A DNA stretch of 44,156 nucleotides from Lachnospiraceae bacterium (GTDB taxonomy: Bacteria; Bacillota; Clostridia; Lachnospirales; Lachnospiraceae): assembly GCA_024696945.1 (NCBI GenBank), contig JAILGF010000210.1, forward strand, positions 1 to 44,156, given 5' to 3'. Position numbers and translations under genes: made by a program. The notes beneath the pieces were generated by a model. It had not been told where the DNA came from, searched no databases, and was given only the letters and a program-made list of their open reading frames with translations. Positions 30,628 to 41,170 of this stretch are shown here, one piece after another; the first letter of the stretch is position 1; every line of letters begins with the position of its first letter.

Positions 30628-33600
30628 ATGATGGAAAAAAACAGGATACGTCCTATCAAAGTCGGTAAGGGCGTGCGAATGAGTTACTCAAGGCAGAAAG
30701 AAGTCCTGGAGATGCCCAACCTCATCGAGGTTCAGAAGGATTCCTACAACTGGTTCCTTACTGAAGGTCTCCACGAAGTGTTCAGGGATATTTCCCCTAT
30801 CGAAGACTATAACGGAAAGCTTAGTCTTGAATTCATCGATTTTCAGCTCTGCAAGGATGACGTTAAGTATACTATTGAAGAATGTAAGGAACGTGACGCT
30901 ACATATGCGGCACCCCTTAAGGTAAAGGTAAGACTTCACAACAAGGAAGATGAGGAGGTCATCAAGGTCCATGATATCTTCATGGGAGACTTCCCTTTAA
31001 TGACCGATACGGGAACATTTGTTATCAATGGTGCTGAGCGTGTTATCGTAAGCCAGCTGGTTCGTTCCCCCGGTATCTATTACGAGATTACCCACGACAA
31101 ATTAGGAAAGAAGCTGTATGCCTGCACGGTTATTCCCAGCCGTGGAGCATGGCTTGAGTACGAGACAGATTCCAATGATGTCTTCTACGTACGTGTAGAC
31201 CGTAACAGGAAGGTTCCGATTACGGTATTTTTGCGTGCTTTAGGTGTCGGAACAAAGGCTCAGCTTATAGATATGTTCGGTGATGAGCCCAAGATCGAGG
31301 CTTCCCTTTCAAAAGAGCCCGCAGAGGTTGCTGAAGAGGACAGCTACGAAGGCGGCTTAAAGGAATTATATAAGAAGCTCCGTCCCGGTGAGCCCATCTC
31401 ATTGGAGAGTGCGGATTCACTGGTAAGAAGCATGTTCTTTGACGTAAGACGTTATGACCTTGCTAAGGTCGGACGTTATAAGTTCAACAAGAAGCTTGCT
31501 TTAAAGCGCCGTGTAGTCGGATGTACATTGGCAGAGGACGTTGTCAATTCCGAAACGGGAGAGATCCTTGCAGAAGCAGGCACCACAATCAGTGAGACAT
31601 TGGCTGACGAGATCCAGAATGCAGGTGTTTTCTCAATTACCGTTAAGGCAGAAGATCATAACGTTAAGGTTATTTCCAATATGGCAGTTGATATTGCCTG
31701 CCATGTTCCTTTCAAGTGTGACGAAAAGGTTAAGGCAGAGCTTGGAATTACAGAGCCTGTTTATTATCCCGCACTGAAAGAGCTCTTAGAGCAGTACGAG
31801 AATGAGGATGAGCTGAAGGATGCCATCAAGCGAAGCATAGCTCTTCTTATTCCTAAGCATATCACAAAAGAAGATATTTTCGCTTCCGTAAGTTACAATA
31901 TCCACCTTGAGTACGGCGTAGGCCACAAGGATGATATTGATCACCTTGGAAACAGACGTATCAGGGCAGTCGGAGAGCTTCTTCAAAACCAGTACCGTAT
32001 AGGTCTTTCAAGAATGGAAAGAGTTGTTCGTGAGAGAATGACCACCACCGATCTTGATAATGTAAGCCCACAGAACCTTATTAATATCAAGCCTGTTACA
32101 GCTGCTGTTAAGGAATTCTTCGGAAGCTCCCAGCTGTCGCAGTTCATGGATCAGCATAACCCGCTCGGCGAGCTTGCTCATAAGAGAAGGCTTTCAGCAT
32201 TAGGTCCAGGAGGTCTTTCTCGTGACCGTGCATCATTTGAGGTTCGTGACGTTCACTATTCACATTACGGAAGAATGTGTCCTATCGAGACACCCGAAGG
32301 TCCTAACATCGGTCTGATCAACTCGCTGGCTTCCTATGCAAGGATCAACGAATACGGATTTATCGAGGCTCCTTATCGTAAGGTTGATAAGTCGGATCCC
32401 GAGAATCCAAAGGTTACAGATGACGTTATCTACATGACCGCCGATGAAGAGGATAAGTATGTAGTAGCTCAGGCTAATACACCTCTTGATGAGGAAGGCC
32501 ACTTTATAAATGCAAACGTTTCCGGACGTTTCAAGGAGGATACATCACAGTTCCAGAAGACAAAGGTTGACTTCATGGACGTATCTCCTAAGATGGTATT
32601 CTCTGTAGCAACCGCACTTATTCCTTTCCTTGAGAACGACGATGCTAACCGTGCCCTCATGGGATCGAACATGCAGCGTCAGGCAGTTCCGCTTCTTAAT
32701 ACTCAAGCTCCCGTTGTCGGAACCGGTATGGAGCATAAGACCGCGGTTGACTCCGGTGTATGTGTATTGGCAAGAAATGACGGTAAGGTTGAAAAATCTA
32801 CCGCAACTCATATAGTTATAAAGAAGGATGACGGAACCCGCGATGAGTACAAGCTCATTAAGTTCACCAGAAGCAACCAGGGAACCTGCATCAATCAGAG
32901 GCCCATTGTTAACAAGGGTGATATTGTTAAGGCAGGACAGGTTATCGCAGACGGTCCTTCAACAGATCATGGCGAGCTTGCCCTCGGAACTAACCCTCTT
33001 ATCGGTTTCATGACCTGGGAAGGTTACAACTACGAGGATGCCGTACTTCTTAGCGAAAGACTTGTGGCTGAGGATGTATATACCTCGGTACACATTGAGG
33101 AATATGACGTAGAAGCAAGGGATACCAAGCTTGGACCCGAGCAGATCACAAGAGATATCTCAGGTGTCGGCGATGACGCACTTAAAGACCTTGACGAACG
33201 CGGAATCATCCGTATCGGTGCTGAGGTACGTGCAGGCGATATTCTGGTTGGTCGTGTTACTCCTAAGGGAGAGACCGATCTTACTCCCGAAGAGAAGCTC
33301 CTTCGTGCGATCTTCGGCGAGAAAGCAAGAGAAGTTCGTGATACCTCACTTCGTGTACCTCACGGAGAGTATGGTATCATAGTAGATACAAAGGTATTCA
33401 CCAGAGAAAACGGTGATGAAATGCAGCCCGGTGTAAACCAGACCGTACGTGTTTACATTGCTCAGAAGAGAAAAATCCAGGTCGGCGACAAGATGGCAGG
33501 ACGTCACGGAAACAAGGGTGTTGTTTCCCGTGTTCTTCCCGTAGAGGATATGCCTTTCCTGCCTAACGGAAGACCGCTTGATATCGTGCTTAATCCTTTG

Positions 33601-34602
33601 GGCGTGCCTTCACGTATGAATATCGGTCAGGTGCTCGAGATCCACTTGAGCCTGGCTGCAAAGGTACTTGGATTCAATATTTCAACACCTGTATTTGACG
33701 GTGCTGATGAGGATGATATTCAGGATACACTTGATATGGCTAACGATTATGCAAACCTTCCTTTCAATGCCGAGGAAAAGCAGGCTTGGGCGGATAAGGC
33801 TGAGGAAAAGGGCGAAGAATTCGATTCCAAGATGCAGGATTTCAGCTCCAAGTATTCTAAGGTTTTAGGAAAAGAGGTTATGGCATATCTCGGTTCTGAG
33901 AGCAATCTGAAGAGCCGTGACAACTGGCGCGGTGTTCCCATCAACCGTGATGGTAAGGTAAGACTTCGTGACGGACGTTCGGGAGAGTATTTCGACGGTG
34001 CCGTTACAATCGGATTCATGCATTACCTTAAGCTGCATCACCTTGTTGATGATAAGATCCATGCACGTTCGATCGGACCTTACTCACTCGTTACACAGCA
34101 GCCTCTGGGCGGCAAGGCTCAGTTCGGCGGACAGCGTTTCGGTGAGATGGAGGTTTGGGCTCTCGAGGCTTACGGTGCAAGCCATGTACTTCAGGAAATC
34201 CTTACCGTTAAGTCCGATGATGTTACCGGACGTATTAAGACCTATGAGGCAATTGTTAAGGGCGAGAATATTTCGAAGCCCGGAATTCCCGAGTCCTTCA
34301 AGGTGCTCTTAAAAGAGCTCCAGTCACTGGCTCTCGATGTTACAGTGCTCGATGAGAACGGTGAAGAGATCAAGCTTACCGAAGATATCGATTACAGCGA
34401 GAATACCGGTGAGGCTTGGCGCGAAGGAACAGAGGACGACTACAATAAGCCTTACGATGATGATTACGAGGACGCCGGATATTCTGTATTGGAAGGCGAT
34501 CCGAATGCCGATGGGGATATGTATGATTCGTACGATTCCTATATGCAGGACGATGATATGTTTGCAGATTATGATGATGACAGCTCGGATGACGAGGTGT
34601 AA
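30628..34602 (+). CDS. rpoB: RNA polymerase beta subunit
   Basis: 1324 aa. The start is the first of two adjacent ATGs (30628), with AAGGGGTGA 7 nt upstream; the open frame back to 30574 (TTG) is leader. All beta-subunit landmarks are present: the rifampicin-pocket region around residues 500-530 ([20 protein letters not shown]), [18 protein letters not shown], the [11 protein letters not shown] block and [27 protein letters not shown] near the end. The subunit pairs with beta-prime to form the catalytic core. The last ~56 residues are an added acidic tail (24 Asp/Glu, many Tyr) not found in the Bacillus or E. coli proteins. rplL is not directly upstream, so rpoBC has its own promoter. rpoC follows after 49 nt. 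Confidence 0.99.
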   Translation: MMEKNRIRPIKVGKGVRMSYSRQKEVLEMPNLIEVQKDSYNWFLTEGLHEVFRDISPIEDYNGKLSLEFIDFQLCKDDVKYTIEECKERDATYAAPLKVKVRLHNKEDEEVIKVHDIFMGDFPLMTDTGTFVINGAERVIVSQLVRSPGIYYEITHDKLGKKLYACTVIPSRGAWLEYETDSNDVFYVRVDRNRKVPITVFLRALGVGTKAQLIDMFGDEPKIEASLSKEPAEVAEEDSYEGGLKELYKKLRPGEPISLESADSLVRSMFFDVRRYDLAKVGRYKFNKKLALKRRVVGCTLAEDVVNSETGEILAEAGTTISETLADEIQNAGVFSITVKAEDHNVKVISNMAVDIACHVPFKCDEKVKAELGITEPVYYPALKELLEQYENEDELKDAIKRSIALLIPKHITKEDIFASVSYNIHLEYGVGHKDDIDHLGNRRIRAVGELLQNQYRIGLSRMERVVRERMTTTDLDNVSPQNLINIKPVTAAVKEFFGSSQLSQFMDQHNPLGELAHKRRLSALGPGGLSRDRASFEVRDVHYSHYGRMCPIETPEGPNIGLINSLASYARINEYGFIEAPYRKVDKSDPENPKVTDDVIYMTADEEDKYVVAQANTPLDEEGHFINANVSGRFKEDTSQFQKTKVDFMDVSPKMVFSVATALIPFLENDDANRALMGSNMQRQAVPLLNTQAPVVGTGMEHKTAVDSGVCVLARNDGKVEKSTATHIVIKKDDGTRDEYKLIKFTRSNQGTCINQRPIVNKGDIVKAGQVIADGPSTDHGELALGTNPLIGFMTWEGYNYEDAVLLSERLVAEDVYTSVHIEEYDVEARDTKLGPEQITRDISGVGDDALKDLDERGIIRIGAEVRAGDILVGRVTPKGETDLTPEEKLLRAIFGEKAREVRDTSLRVPHGEYGIIVDTKVFTRENGDEMQPGVNQTVRVYIAQKRKIQVGDKMAGRHGNKGVVSRVLPVEDMPFLPNGRPLDIVLNPLGVPSRMNIGQVLEIHLSLAAKVLGFNISTPVFDGADEDDIQDTLDMANDYANLPFNAEEKQAWADKAEEKGEEFDSKMQDFSSKYSKVLGKEVMAYLGSESNLKSRDNWRGVPINRDGKVRLRDGRSGEYFDGAVTIGFMHYLKLHHLVDDKIHARSIGPYSLVTQQPLGGKAQFGGQRFGEMEVWALEAYGASHVLQEILTVKSDDVTGRIKTYEAIVKGENISKPGIPESFKVLLKELQSLALDVTVLDENGEEIKLTEDIDYSENTGEAWREGTEDDYNKPYDDDYEDAGYSVLEGDPNADGDMYDSYDSYMQDDDMFADYDDDSSDDEV

Positions 34603-34651
34603 CGGAAACTTATCAAAAAATACAGAATAAAATCAGGAAAGGGAAGTAATT

Positions 34652-37600
34652 ATGTCTACAGATTACAATACAGAGACTGTTAAAGATATAAATTATGATG
34701 CTATCCGAATCGGACTTGCGTCTCCTGAAAAGATACGTGAATGGTCAAGGGCAGAGGTTAAGAAGGCAGAAACCATCAATTACCGTACCTTAAAGCCCGA
34801 AAGAGACGGTCTTTTCTGTGAGAAGATATTTGGACCGAGCAAGGACTGGGAATGCCACTGCGGAAAATATAAGAAGATCCGCTTTAAGGGCGTTATCTGT
34901 GATAAGTGCGGCGTTGAGGTTACAAAGGCTTCCGTTCGTCGTGAGAGAATGGGACATATCGATCTTGCAGCACCCGTATCACATATATGGTATTTTAAGG
35001 GAATCCCTTCACGTATGGGACTTATCCTTGACATTTCTCCCAGAAACTTAGAGAAGGTTCTCTACTTCGCATCATATATAGTACTTGACAAGGGAATCAC
35101 AACCCTTAACGAGAAGGATATCCTCTCCGAGTATGAATATAACGAAGCAAAGGACAAGTGGCCTCAGGAAAACGCATTCCGTGTAGGAATGGGCGCAGAG
35201 GCAATCTTAGAGCTTTTAAAGAAGATCGATCTTGAAAAGGATTGCGAGGAGCTCCATGCAGAGCTTGAGGCTTCAACAGGACAGAAGCGCGCAAGGATAA
35301 TCAAGAGACTTGAGGTATTTGAAGCATTCCGTGAGTCCGGTAATAAGCCCGAGTGGATGATACTCCAAGCTATCCCCGTACTTCCTCCGGATCTTCGTCC
35401 TATGGTACAGCTCGACGGCGGACGTTTCGCTACATCCGATATGAACGATCTTTACCGTCGTATCATTAACAGAAATAACAGATTGAAGAAGCTCCTTACC
35501 TTAGGAACTCCCGAGATCATCGTAAGAAACGAGAAGCGTATGCTTCAGGAGGCAGTTGATGCCCTTATTGATAACGGCCGTCGCGGACGTGCTGTTACAG
35601 GCCCCGGAAACAGAAACTTAAAGTCACTCTCGGATCTGTTAAAGGGAAAGCAGGGACGTTTCAGACAGAACCTGCTCGGAAAACGTGTTGACTATTCAGG
35701 ACGTTCAGTTATCGTTGTAGGTCCTGAGCTTAAGATCTATCAGTGCGGTCTCCCCAAGGAGATGGCTATAGAGCTCTTCAAGCCCTTCGTTATGAAGGAG
35801 CTTAATGCCCGCGGTATTGCTACCAATATCAAGCAGGCTAAGAAGATGGTTGAGAAGCTTGAAACCCAGGTATGGGACATCCTTGAGGATGTCATCCATG
35901 AGCATCCCGTTATGCTGAACCGTGCACCAACACTGCACAGACTTGGTATCCAGGCTTTCGAGCCCATCCTTGTAGAGGGTAAGGCTATAAAGCTTCATCC
36001 TCTTGTATGTACCGCATTCAACGCCGACTTCGACGGTGACCAGATGGCTGTCCATCTTCCTCTTTCAGTAGAGGCACAGGCAGAAGCTAGATTCCTTATG
36101 CTTTCTCCTAACAACCTGTTAAAGCCTTCAGACGGTGGTCCAGTTGCCGTTCCTTCACAGGATATGGTACTTGGTATCTACTATCTGACACTGCTTAAGG
36201 AAAATGACAAGGGTGCAGGCAGCTTCTATAAGAATACTGCAGAAGCAATCCTTGCTTATGAGAACGGTTTCATTACCCTTCAGGCTCCTATTAAGGTACG
36301 CCGTGAGGGAATATGGCCTGAGACCGGCGAGAAGATCACAAAGGTTATAGATACAACACTTGGACGTCTTATCTTAAACGAAGCAATTTCCCAGGATCTG
36401 GGTTATGTTGACAGATCCGTAAAGGAGAATTACCTCGATCTCGAGATAGATTTCCTTGTAAAGAAGAAGCAGCTTAAGGGAATTCTTGAGAAGTGCATCA
36501 ACAATCACGGAGCAACAATGACCGCAGAAACCCTTGATGCCATCAAGTCCCTCGGTTACAAGTATTCTACAAGAGCAGCCATGACGGTTTCAATTTCCGA
36601 CATGACCGTTCCCGCTGCAAAGAAGGATATCATCGCCAGAGCAGAAGCTGATGTTGATACTGTATCAAAGAAGTACCGCAGAGGTTTCCTTACCGATGAG
36701 GAACGTTATAAGGCAGTTATCGAGACTTGGAAAAAGGCCGATGAGGATATCACCAAGAAGCTGATGGAAGGTCTTGATAAATATAATAACATTTACATGA
36801 TGGCCGATTCCGGAGCCCGTGGTTCTGACAAGCAGATCAAGCAGCTTGCCGGTATGCGTGGACTTATGGCGGATACATCAGGTAAGACCATCGAGCTTCC
36901 TATCAAGGCTAACTTCCGTGAAGGTCTTGACGTTCTGGAATACTTCATCTCTGCACACGGAGCACGTAAAGGACTTTCCGATACCGCTCTTCGTACCGCA
37001 GACTCAGGATACCTGACAAGACGTCTGGTAGATGTATCCCAGGATCAGATCATACGTGAGAATGACTGTTGTGAAGGTGTTGAAGAGATTCCCGGAATGG
37101 ATGTTAAGACCTTTGCAGACGGCAAGGAAGTTATTGAGTCCTTAAAGGAACGTATTACAGGACGTTTCTCCTGTGAGGACATTTATGATGATAACGGCGA
37201 GCTTATCGTTAAGAAGAATCATATGATCACACCTAAGCGTGCCGAAAGGATCGTGGCTACAAAGGCTGTACGCGAAAAAGAATCACCCGACGATAAGAGA
37301 TTTGATGCAAGGATCAAGATCCGTACGGTACTTACCTGCCGTTCACATCTCGGTATCTGTGCTAAGTGTTACGGTGCAAACATGGCAACAGGTGAGCCCG
37401 TACAGGTAGGTGAGGCAGTAGGTATCATCGCAGCACAGTCGATCGGTGAGCCCGGTACACAGCTTACCATGCGTACCTTCCATACAGGTGGTGTTGCAGG
37501 TGATGATATTACACAGGGTCTTCCCCGTGTCGAGGAACTTTTTGAGGCTCGTAAGCCTAAGGGACTTGCTATTATCGCTGAGTTTGGCGGTACCGTTACC

Positions 37601-38509
37601 ATTAAGGATACAAAGAAGAAGAGAGAGATCGTAGTTACCAGGACCGATGAGGACGGCTCGTTAGAGTCAAAGAATTATCTTATCCCTTACGGTTCACGTA
37701 TAAAGGTTAAGGACGGACAGGTACTTGAGGCCGGTGATGAGCTGACCGAAGGTTCCGTAAATCCTCATGATATCTTGAAGATCAAGGGCTTAAGGGCTGT
37801 TCAGGATTATATGATCCAGGAAGTTCAGAGAGTTTACAGACTTCAGGGTGTTGAGATCAACGATAAGCATATCGAGGTTATTGTTCGTCAGATGCTTAAG
37901 AAGGTTCGTATCGAGGAGAACGGAGATACCGAATTCCTTCCCGGAAGCATGGTTGACCTCTTTGAATATCTTGATGCAAATGAGAAGGCTGTTGCAGACG
38001 GAAAGAAGCCTGCAGAGGGCAAGGAAGTTATGCTCGGTATCACAAAGGCAGCGCTTGCTACCAATTCCTTCCTGTCGGCAGCATCATTCCAGGAGACCAC
38101 CAAGGTTCTTACCGAGGCAGCTTGCCGCGGTAAAGTAGATCCTCTTATCGGTCTTAAGGAAAACGTTATCATCGGTAAGCTGATCCCTGCAGGAACCGGT
38201 ATGAAGACCTATCGCAACATCCATCTGAGTACCGATGCCGAGTTTGAAGAGGCTTTAGCTGCCAACAAGCGTTATGAGCAGTATAACAATACACGTCACA
38301 ATAAGTTTAAGGATGATGACGAGTATTATGATGATCTTCGTAATGACGAGGATGATGAGGACGGATACTACGACGAGAACGAAGAAGACTATGAGGTTAA
38401 TTATCATGGCGAGTACTCCGATGAGGATTTCGAGGAGTATGAAGAAGGCGATTTTGCCGATGATGAGTTCGATGACGTAGACAGTGATTCCAACTCTGAT
38501 GATGAATGA
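34652..38509 (+). CDS. rpoC: RNA polymerase beta-prime subunit
   Basis: 1285 aa. The N-terminal zinc site is Cys68, Cys70, Cys83 and Cys86 (CHCG ... ICDKCG). The catalytic magnesium motif NADFDGD is at 457-463. The bridge-helix/trigger-loop region ([26 protein letters not shown]), the second zinc site ([13 protein letters not shown]) and [19 protein letters not shown] are intact. The protein ends in a very acidic tail: 37 of the last 65 residues are Asp or Glu. The same feature on RpoB suggests a shared function of the tails. GGAAAGGGAAG precedes the ATG. The 3' end runs into a riboswitch-like region and the terminator at 38636. Confidence 0.99.
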   Translation: MSTDYNTETVKDINYDAIRIGLASPEKIREWSRAEVKKAETINYRTLKPERDGLFCEKIFGPSKDWECHCGKYKKIRFKGVICDKCGVEVTKASVRRERMGHIDLAAPVSHIWYFKGIPSRMGLILDISPRNLEKVLYFASYIVLDKGITTLNEKDILSEYEYNEAKDKWPQENAFRVGMGAEAILELLKKIDLEKDCEELHAELEASTGQKRARIIKRLEVFEAFRESGNKPEWMILQAIPVLPPDLRPMVQLDGGRFATSDMNDLYRRIINRNNRLKKLLTLGTPEIIVRNEKRMLQEAVDALIDNGRRGRAVTGPGNRNLKSLSDLLKGKQGRFRQNLLGKRVDYSGRSVIVVGPELKIYQCGLPKEMAIELFKPFVMKELNARGIATNIKQAKKMVEKLETQVWDILEDVIHEHPVMLNRAPTLHRLGIQAFEPILVEGKAIKLHPLVCTAFNADFDGDQMAVHLPLSVEAQAEARFLMLSPNNLLKPSDGGPVAVPSQDMVLGIYYLTLLKENDKGAGSFYKNTAEAILAYENGFITLQAPIKVRREGIWPETGEKITKVIDTTLGRLILNEAISQDLGYVDRSVKENYLDLEIDFLVKKKQLKGILEKCINNHGATMTAETLDAIKSLGYKYSTRAAMTVSISDMTVPAAKKDIIARAEADVDTVSKKYRRGFLTDEERYKAVIETWKKADEDITKKLMEGLDKYNNIYMMADSGARGSDKQIKQLAGMRGLMADTSGKTIELPIKANFREGLDVLEYFISAHGARKGLSDTALRTADSGYLTRRLVDVSQDQIIRENDCCEGVEEIPGMDVKTFADGKEVIESLKERITGRFSCEDIYDDNGELIVKKNHMITPKRAERIVATKAVREKESPDDKRFDARIKIRTVLTCRSHLGICAKCYGANMATGEPVQVGEAVGIIAAQSIGEPGTQLTMRTFHTGGVAGDDITQGLPRVEELFEARKPKGLAIIAEFGGTVTIKDTKKKREIVVTRTDEDGSLESKNYLIPYGSRIKVKDGQVLEAGDELTEGSVNPHDILKIKGLRAVQDYMIQEVQRVYRLQGVEINDKHIEVIVRQMLKKVRIEENGDTEFLPGSMVDLFEYLDANEKAVADGKKPAEGKEVMLGITKAALATNSFLSAASFQETTKVLTEAACRGKVDPLIGLKENVIIGKLIPAGTGMKTYRNIHLSTDAEFEEALAANKRYEQYNNTRHNKFKDDDEYYDDLRNDEDDEDGYYDENEEDYEVNYHGEYSDEDFEEYEEGDFADDEFDDVDSDSNSDDE

Positions 38510-38549
38510 TCAAATAAGAAAAACAGAATATAGCATCTTCTAAAGATGC

Positions 38550-38591
38550 CGACAGTTCGTTTGTGCCATCCTGTCGTAAAACAAAACCAGG
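38550..38591 (+). ncRNA. Candidate preQ1-I riboswitch upstream of queT
   Basis: CGACAG (38550-38555) pairs with CTGTCG (38571-38576). The loop starts TTCG, as preQ1-I loops start G-UUC after the first stem. An A-rich tail, TAAAACAAAACCAGG, follows and resembles the pseudoknot tail of known preQ1-I RNAs (for example AACAAAACAAGG). TCCTG in the stem can pair instead with CAGGA in the tail, a possible switch. A terminator is 45 nt downstream and queT, a queuosine-precursor transporter gene, follows. A hairpin GCATCTT/AAGATGC abuts it at 38533-38549. The loop-tail pseudoknot is only 4 bp, so this remains a candidate. Confidence 0.42.
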
Positions 38592-38635
38592 ACAGTAAGA
38601 AATATTTTACGCGATCAGTATAATATTTTATGGAT

Positions 38636-38665
38636 GGCTCTGCATTTTGCGGAGCCTTCTTTTTT
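38636..38665 (+). terminator. Intrinsic terminator between rpoC and queT
   Basis: GGCTC-T-GCA and TGC-G-GAGCC form a 9-bp stem with one T-G pair and a TTT loop, followed by TTCTTTTTT. It could end rpoBC or act as the expression platform of the riboswitch candidate. Confidence 0.82.
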
Positions 38666-38719
38666 ACATATCTATGGTCAGGGGCACTTGAATTTTTAAA
38701 GAAAGGTCTAAAGATAGAT

Positions 38720-39241
38720 ATGAAAACAAAGTATATAACTCAGGCAGCAGCAATAGCAGCTTTATATGTAGTTCTTACCATGCTGGCAAATGCATTGGGG
38801 CTTGCAAGCAATGCCATTCAGGTCAGATTTTCTGAGGCGCTGACCATCCTGCCGTTTTTCACAAATGCAGCCGTTCCGGGATTATTTGTAGGCTGTTTAT
38901 TAAGCAATATACTTTGCGGTGGTGTTATATGGGATATCATTTTTGGAAGTGTTGCAACACTTCTTGGTGCACTTGGTACTTATGCCATTAGGAAAAAGTT
39001 GCCTGATTTGTGTGCAGCAATCCCTCCCATTATCGCGAATACATTAATAATTCCATTTGTTCTTGTTTATGCGTATGGACCTGAAGGCGGAATAACGGAT
39101 GGTATACCGTTCTTAATGCTTACGGTAGGAGCGGGAGAAGTTATTTCCTGCGGAATACTCGGAACTGCACTGCTTAAGCTGTTAAAGCCTCACAGAAATG
39201 TAGTATTTGGGGATCAGTCAGAGTTAAAAACTAATAAATAA
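38720..39241 (+). CDS. queT: QueT family queuosine-precursor transporter
   Basis: 173 aa from the ATG at 38720; the frame is open upstream to 38630 but that part contains the terminator. The protein has about five membrane segments and the family's signature blocks: AIAALYVVLTMLANALGLAS, AIQVRFSEALTILPFFTNAAVPGLFVGC and LLSNILCGGVIWDIIFGSVATLLGALGTY. QueT is the substrate-binding membrane component of an ECF-type importer for preQ1 or queuine precursors, and works with shared ECF ATPases. Many queT genes are under preQ1 riboswitches, which agrees with the upstream RNA. The GAAAGG site is about 13 nt from the ATG. Confidence 0.92.
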   Translation: MKTKYITQAAAIAALYVVLTMLANALGLASNAIQVRFSEALTILPFFTNAAVPGLFVGCLLSNILCGGVIWDIIFGSVATLLGALGTYAIRKKLPDLCAAIPPIIANTLIIPFVLVYAYGPEGGITDGIPFLMLTVGAGEVISCGILGTALLKLLKPHRNVVFGDQSELKTNK

Positions 39242-39252
39242 CCGGATAAATG

Positions 39253-39282
39253 CCGTATCGGGATACCGATGCGGTGTTTTTT
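39253..39282 (+). terminator. Intrinsic terminator after queT
   Basis: CCGTATCGG/CCGATGCGG is a 9-bp stem with one T-G pair and loop GATA, followed by TGTTTTTT. Confidence 0.87.
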
Positions 39283-39286
39283 CGTA

Positions 39287-39315
39287 TTGACAAAAAGGTT
39301 CCTTAAAAGTAAAAT
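39287..39315 (+). promoter_or_regulatory. Sigma-A promoter for the response regulator gene
   Basis: TTGACA, a 17-nt spacer and TAAAAT, starting 5 nt after the queT terminator. Confidence 0.68.
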
Positions 39316-39379
39316 TCAAATATAAGAAGAGGTAAATTGTCCGAGTTTGGGATTATAACAGATACAAGAAGGTAATACT

Positions 39380-40054
39380 ATGATAGAGATATTGCTTGTC
39401 GATGACGAACCGTTATTGCTGGAAAGCCTGGAAATAGTACTGACCGTTAAAGGTGGTTTTTCGGTATGCGGCACGGCAGGAAACGGGGTTGAGGCATTAC
39501 AGCGTCTTAAGGAAAAATGCCCGGACGTTATGCTTATAGATCTTAACATGCCCGGGATGGGCGGAATAGAGCTTATAAAGAAGGTAAAGGAAGGATATCC
39601 TTCTGTAAAGATGATAGTACTTACAACCTTCTATGATGAAAAAAATATTACCGAAGCCCTGTCAAACGGAGCTTCGGGATATATCTTAAAGGATTCCGGT
39701 AAGGATGCGATCATTGAAGCAGTAAATCAGGCTGTAAAAGGTGTGGGAATACTGGATGCCAAGGTTATGCAGAAGCTGACGGGAATGTTAGGCGCCGACA
39801 GCTTCAACACAGAACATGGCAGCAGACATGAACAGACCGAAATGTCCGAAACCATGGAAACCCGTATGGAGAAAGCCGGACTTACCGACCGCGAAAAAGA
39901 AATTGCAAGGCTTATAGCAGAGGGCTGCACAAATACTCAGATCGCATCGATTCTTTTTATCACTGAAGGAACCGTAAAAAATTATGTATCAATAATTTAC
40001 GATAAATTTGATATCAGGGATCGAGCAAAGCTTGTTGTGTATTTAAAAGGATGA
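39380..40054 (+). CDS. NarL/FixJ-type response regulator
   Basis: 224 aa. The receiver domain (1-120) has the acidic pair Asp8/Asp9, phosphoacceptor Asp54 (LIDLNMPGMGG), Thr82 and Lys104, so it should be phosphorylated normally. After a ~35-residue linker rich in Glu, Met and Thr, residues ~165-224 are a LuxR-type helix-turn-helix (LTDREKEIARLIAEGCTNTQIASILFITEGTVKNYVSIIYDKF). It is a DNA-binding two-component regulator. No histidine kinase gene is adjacent; the next gene converges on it with 7 nt between stops. AAGAAGG precedes the ATG. Confidence 0.95.
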   Translation: MIEILLVDDEPLLLESLEIVLTVKGGFSVCGTAGNGVEALQRLKEKCPDVMLIDLNMPGMGGIELIKKVKEGYPSVKMIVLTTFYDEKNITEALSNGASGYILKDSGKDAIIEAVNQAVKGVGILDAKVMQKLTGMLGADSFNTEHGSRHEQTEMSETMETRMEKAGLTDREKEIARLIAEGCTNTQIASILFITEGTVKNYVSIIYDKFDIRDRAKLVVYLKG

Positions 40055-40061
40055 ACTGCTT

Positions 40062-40949
40062 TTACACGGGAAAGTTTAGCTGCAGCTTGGCAAAGAAATC
40101 CTCAAGGATATAGCGGCTGTCCACATTTTTGTATATACGTATGACGGGATTCCCCGGCATTACGGAAGAGGAGGTATCTTCGTTAATATACGGAGCGGGC
40201 TCAAAAGTGTATTTTCCGCAATCGGGATTCAAGGCCAGAGCTATGGCGGGAGAATCTCCCAAGGACCAGCTTTCACCCTTGGTCCAGCCCGCATTAGGTG
40301 ACATATTGTATTCTATCATGTTCTCATAAAGGTGTTTTCCTATTTTTCCATAGGGAGACACCTTTAGTTTTAGTTCTGCAAGACCGACATTTATAGTTGT
40401 ATATACATCCGAAGGAACCAGCCAGAGGTCTGTCCCGCTTGAAAGGACTTCGTTTGCGGCTGTTATATCGTTTCCTGCATTAAATTCCCTAAACGGTGCT
40501 TTTACTTCACCGCCGCCGTGAGTTCCTATCCAGATAACGGTGACCTTTTTCTTTATTTCCGGACACTTCCTAAAAGCCATGGCTACGTTTGTGATGGCAC
40601 CCTGGCAGAGGATGTATATTTTGTCCTCGCGTAAAGCTTCTTTTATAATAAAATCAACACCTTGACTGCAGTTGTTCCCACCCTCTGCCATAGAGGAAGC
40701 TTTATGCAAAGGGTATTCCTCGCCCATAAGAATGGGAACTTCCATCTCCATGGCATCAAGTATGGTCTCTATTTCTTTAAAGCTCTTTTGTACAGAGCCT
40801 TCTTCATTAAAATGTTCTGCAACTATTCCCTTAACAATAAGCTTCGGACTCAGTAATGCCTGGACAATTGCAAAAGGATCGTCAGCCTCACATGCGGCGT
40901 CAGTGTCTATGATCACGTTAATTTTTTTATAATCCGGTATTTTAATCAT
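40062..40949 (-). CDS. Inosine-uridine-preferring nucleoside hydrolase family protein
   Basis: 295 aa. The start is the second in-frame ATG (40949), because GGAGAAG 8 nt upstream lies inside the codons that a start at 40964 would use. The calcium-binding N-terminal motif reads IDTDAACEADDPFAIVQAL. Compared with the usual DTDxGxDD it has two extra residues, a variant I associate with a sub-branch of the family. The middle has LCQGAITNVAMAFRKCP, VIWIGTHGGGE and a C-terminal region with WSLGDSPAIAL where the last acid of the family usually lies. These enzymes split the N-glycosidic bond of nucleosides in the cytosol. The exact substrate is uncertain. A promoter lies 48 nt upstream. Confidence 0.85.
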   Translation of the reverse strand: MIKIPDYKKINVIIDTDAACEADDPFAIVQALLSPKLIVKGIVAEHFNEEGSVQKSFKEIETILDAMEMEVPILMGEEYPLHKASSMAEGGNNCSQGVDFIIKEALREDKIYILCQGAITNVAMAFRKCPEIKKKVTVIWIGTHGGGEVKAPFREFNAGNDITAANEVLSSGTDLWLVPSDVYTTINVGLAELKLKVSPYGKIGKHLYENMIEYNMSPNAGWTKGESWSLGDSPAIALALNPDCGKYTFEPAPYINEDTSSSVMPGNPVIRIYKNVDSRYILEDFFAKLQLNFPV

Positions 40950-40996
40950 CTTATGCTTCTCCATATCATATGTTTTTAAAACAATATTCTAATCCA

Positions 40997-41025
40997 ATTA
41001 TAGCTATACAGCAAGTTCTTTGCAA
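40997..41025 (-). promoter_or_regulatory. Sigma-A promoter for the nucleoside hydrolase gene
   Basis: On the minus strand, TTGCAA, 17 nt and a perfect TATAAT. Confidence 0.68.
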
Positions 41026-41170
41026 GATTTAAAATTTATTCCAAAATCTTTTTGGTATTTAAGGATTGTTTAATATTTTGTTATTAAAATGGAACTGACG
41101 AATAAATCGGCCTGCCGGTTCCCGGCCAGAACACAGTAAGGAATATGATTGAATAACAAGGAGTAAGACG

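Noticed and set aside
32128-32220. Rifampicin-resistance changes in RpoB
   Set aside because: The pocket keeps the key Asp, His and Ser positions; the differences from E. coli resemble those usual in Firmicutes.
38619-38624. TATAAT as a queT promoter
   Set aside because: No -35 box at a suitable distance, and the transcript would begin directly in the terminator hairpin.
41115-41135. GC-rich inverted repeat upstream of the FtsX permease
   Set aside because: The arms pair only with a bulge, there is no T-run, and nothing ties it to a known site.
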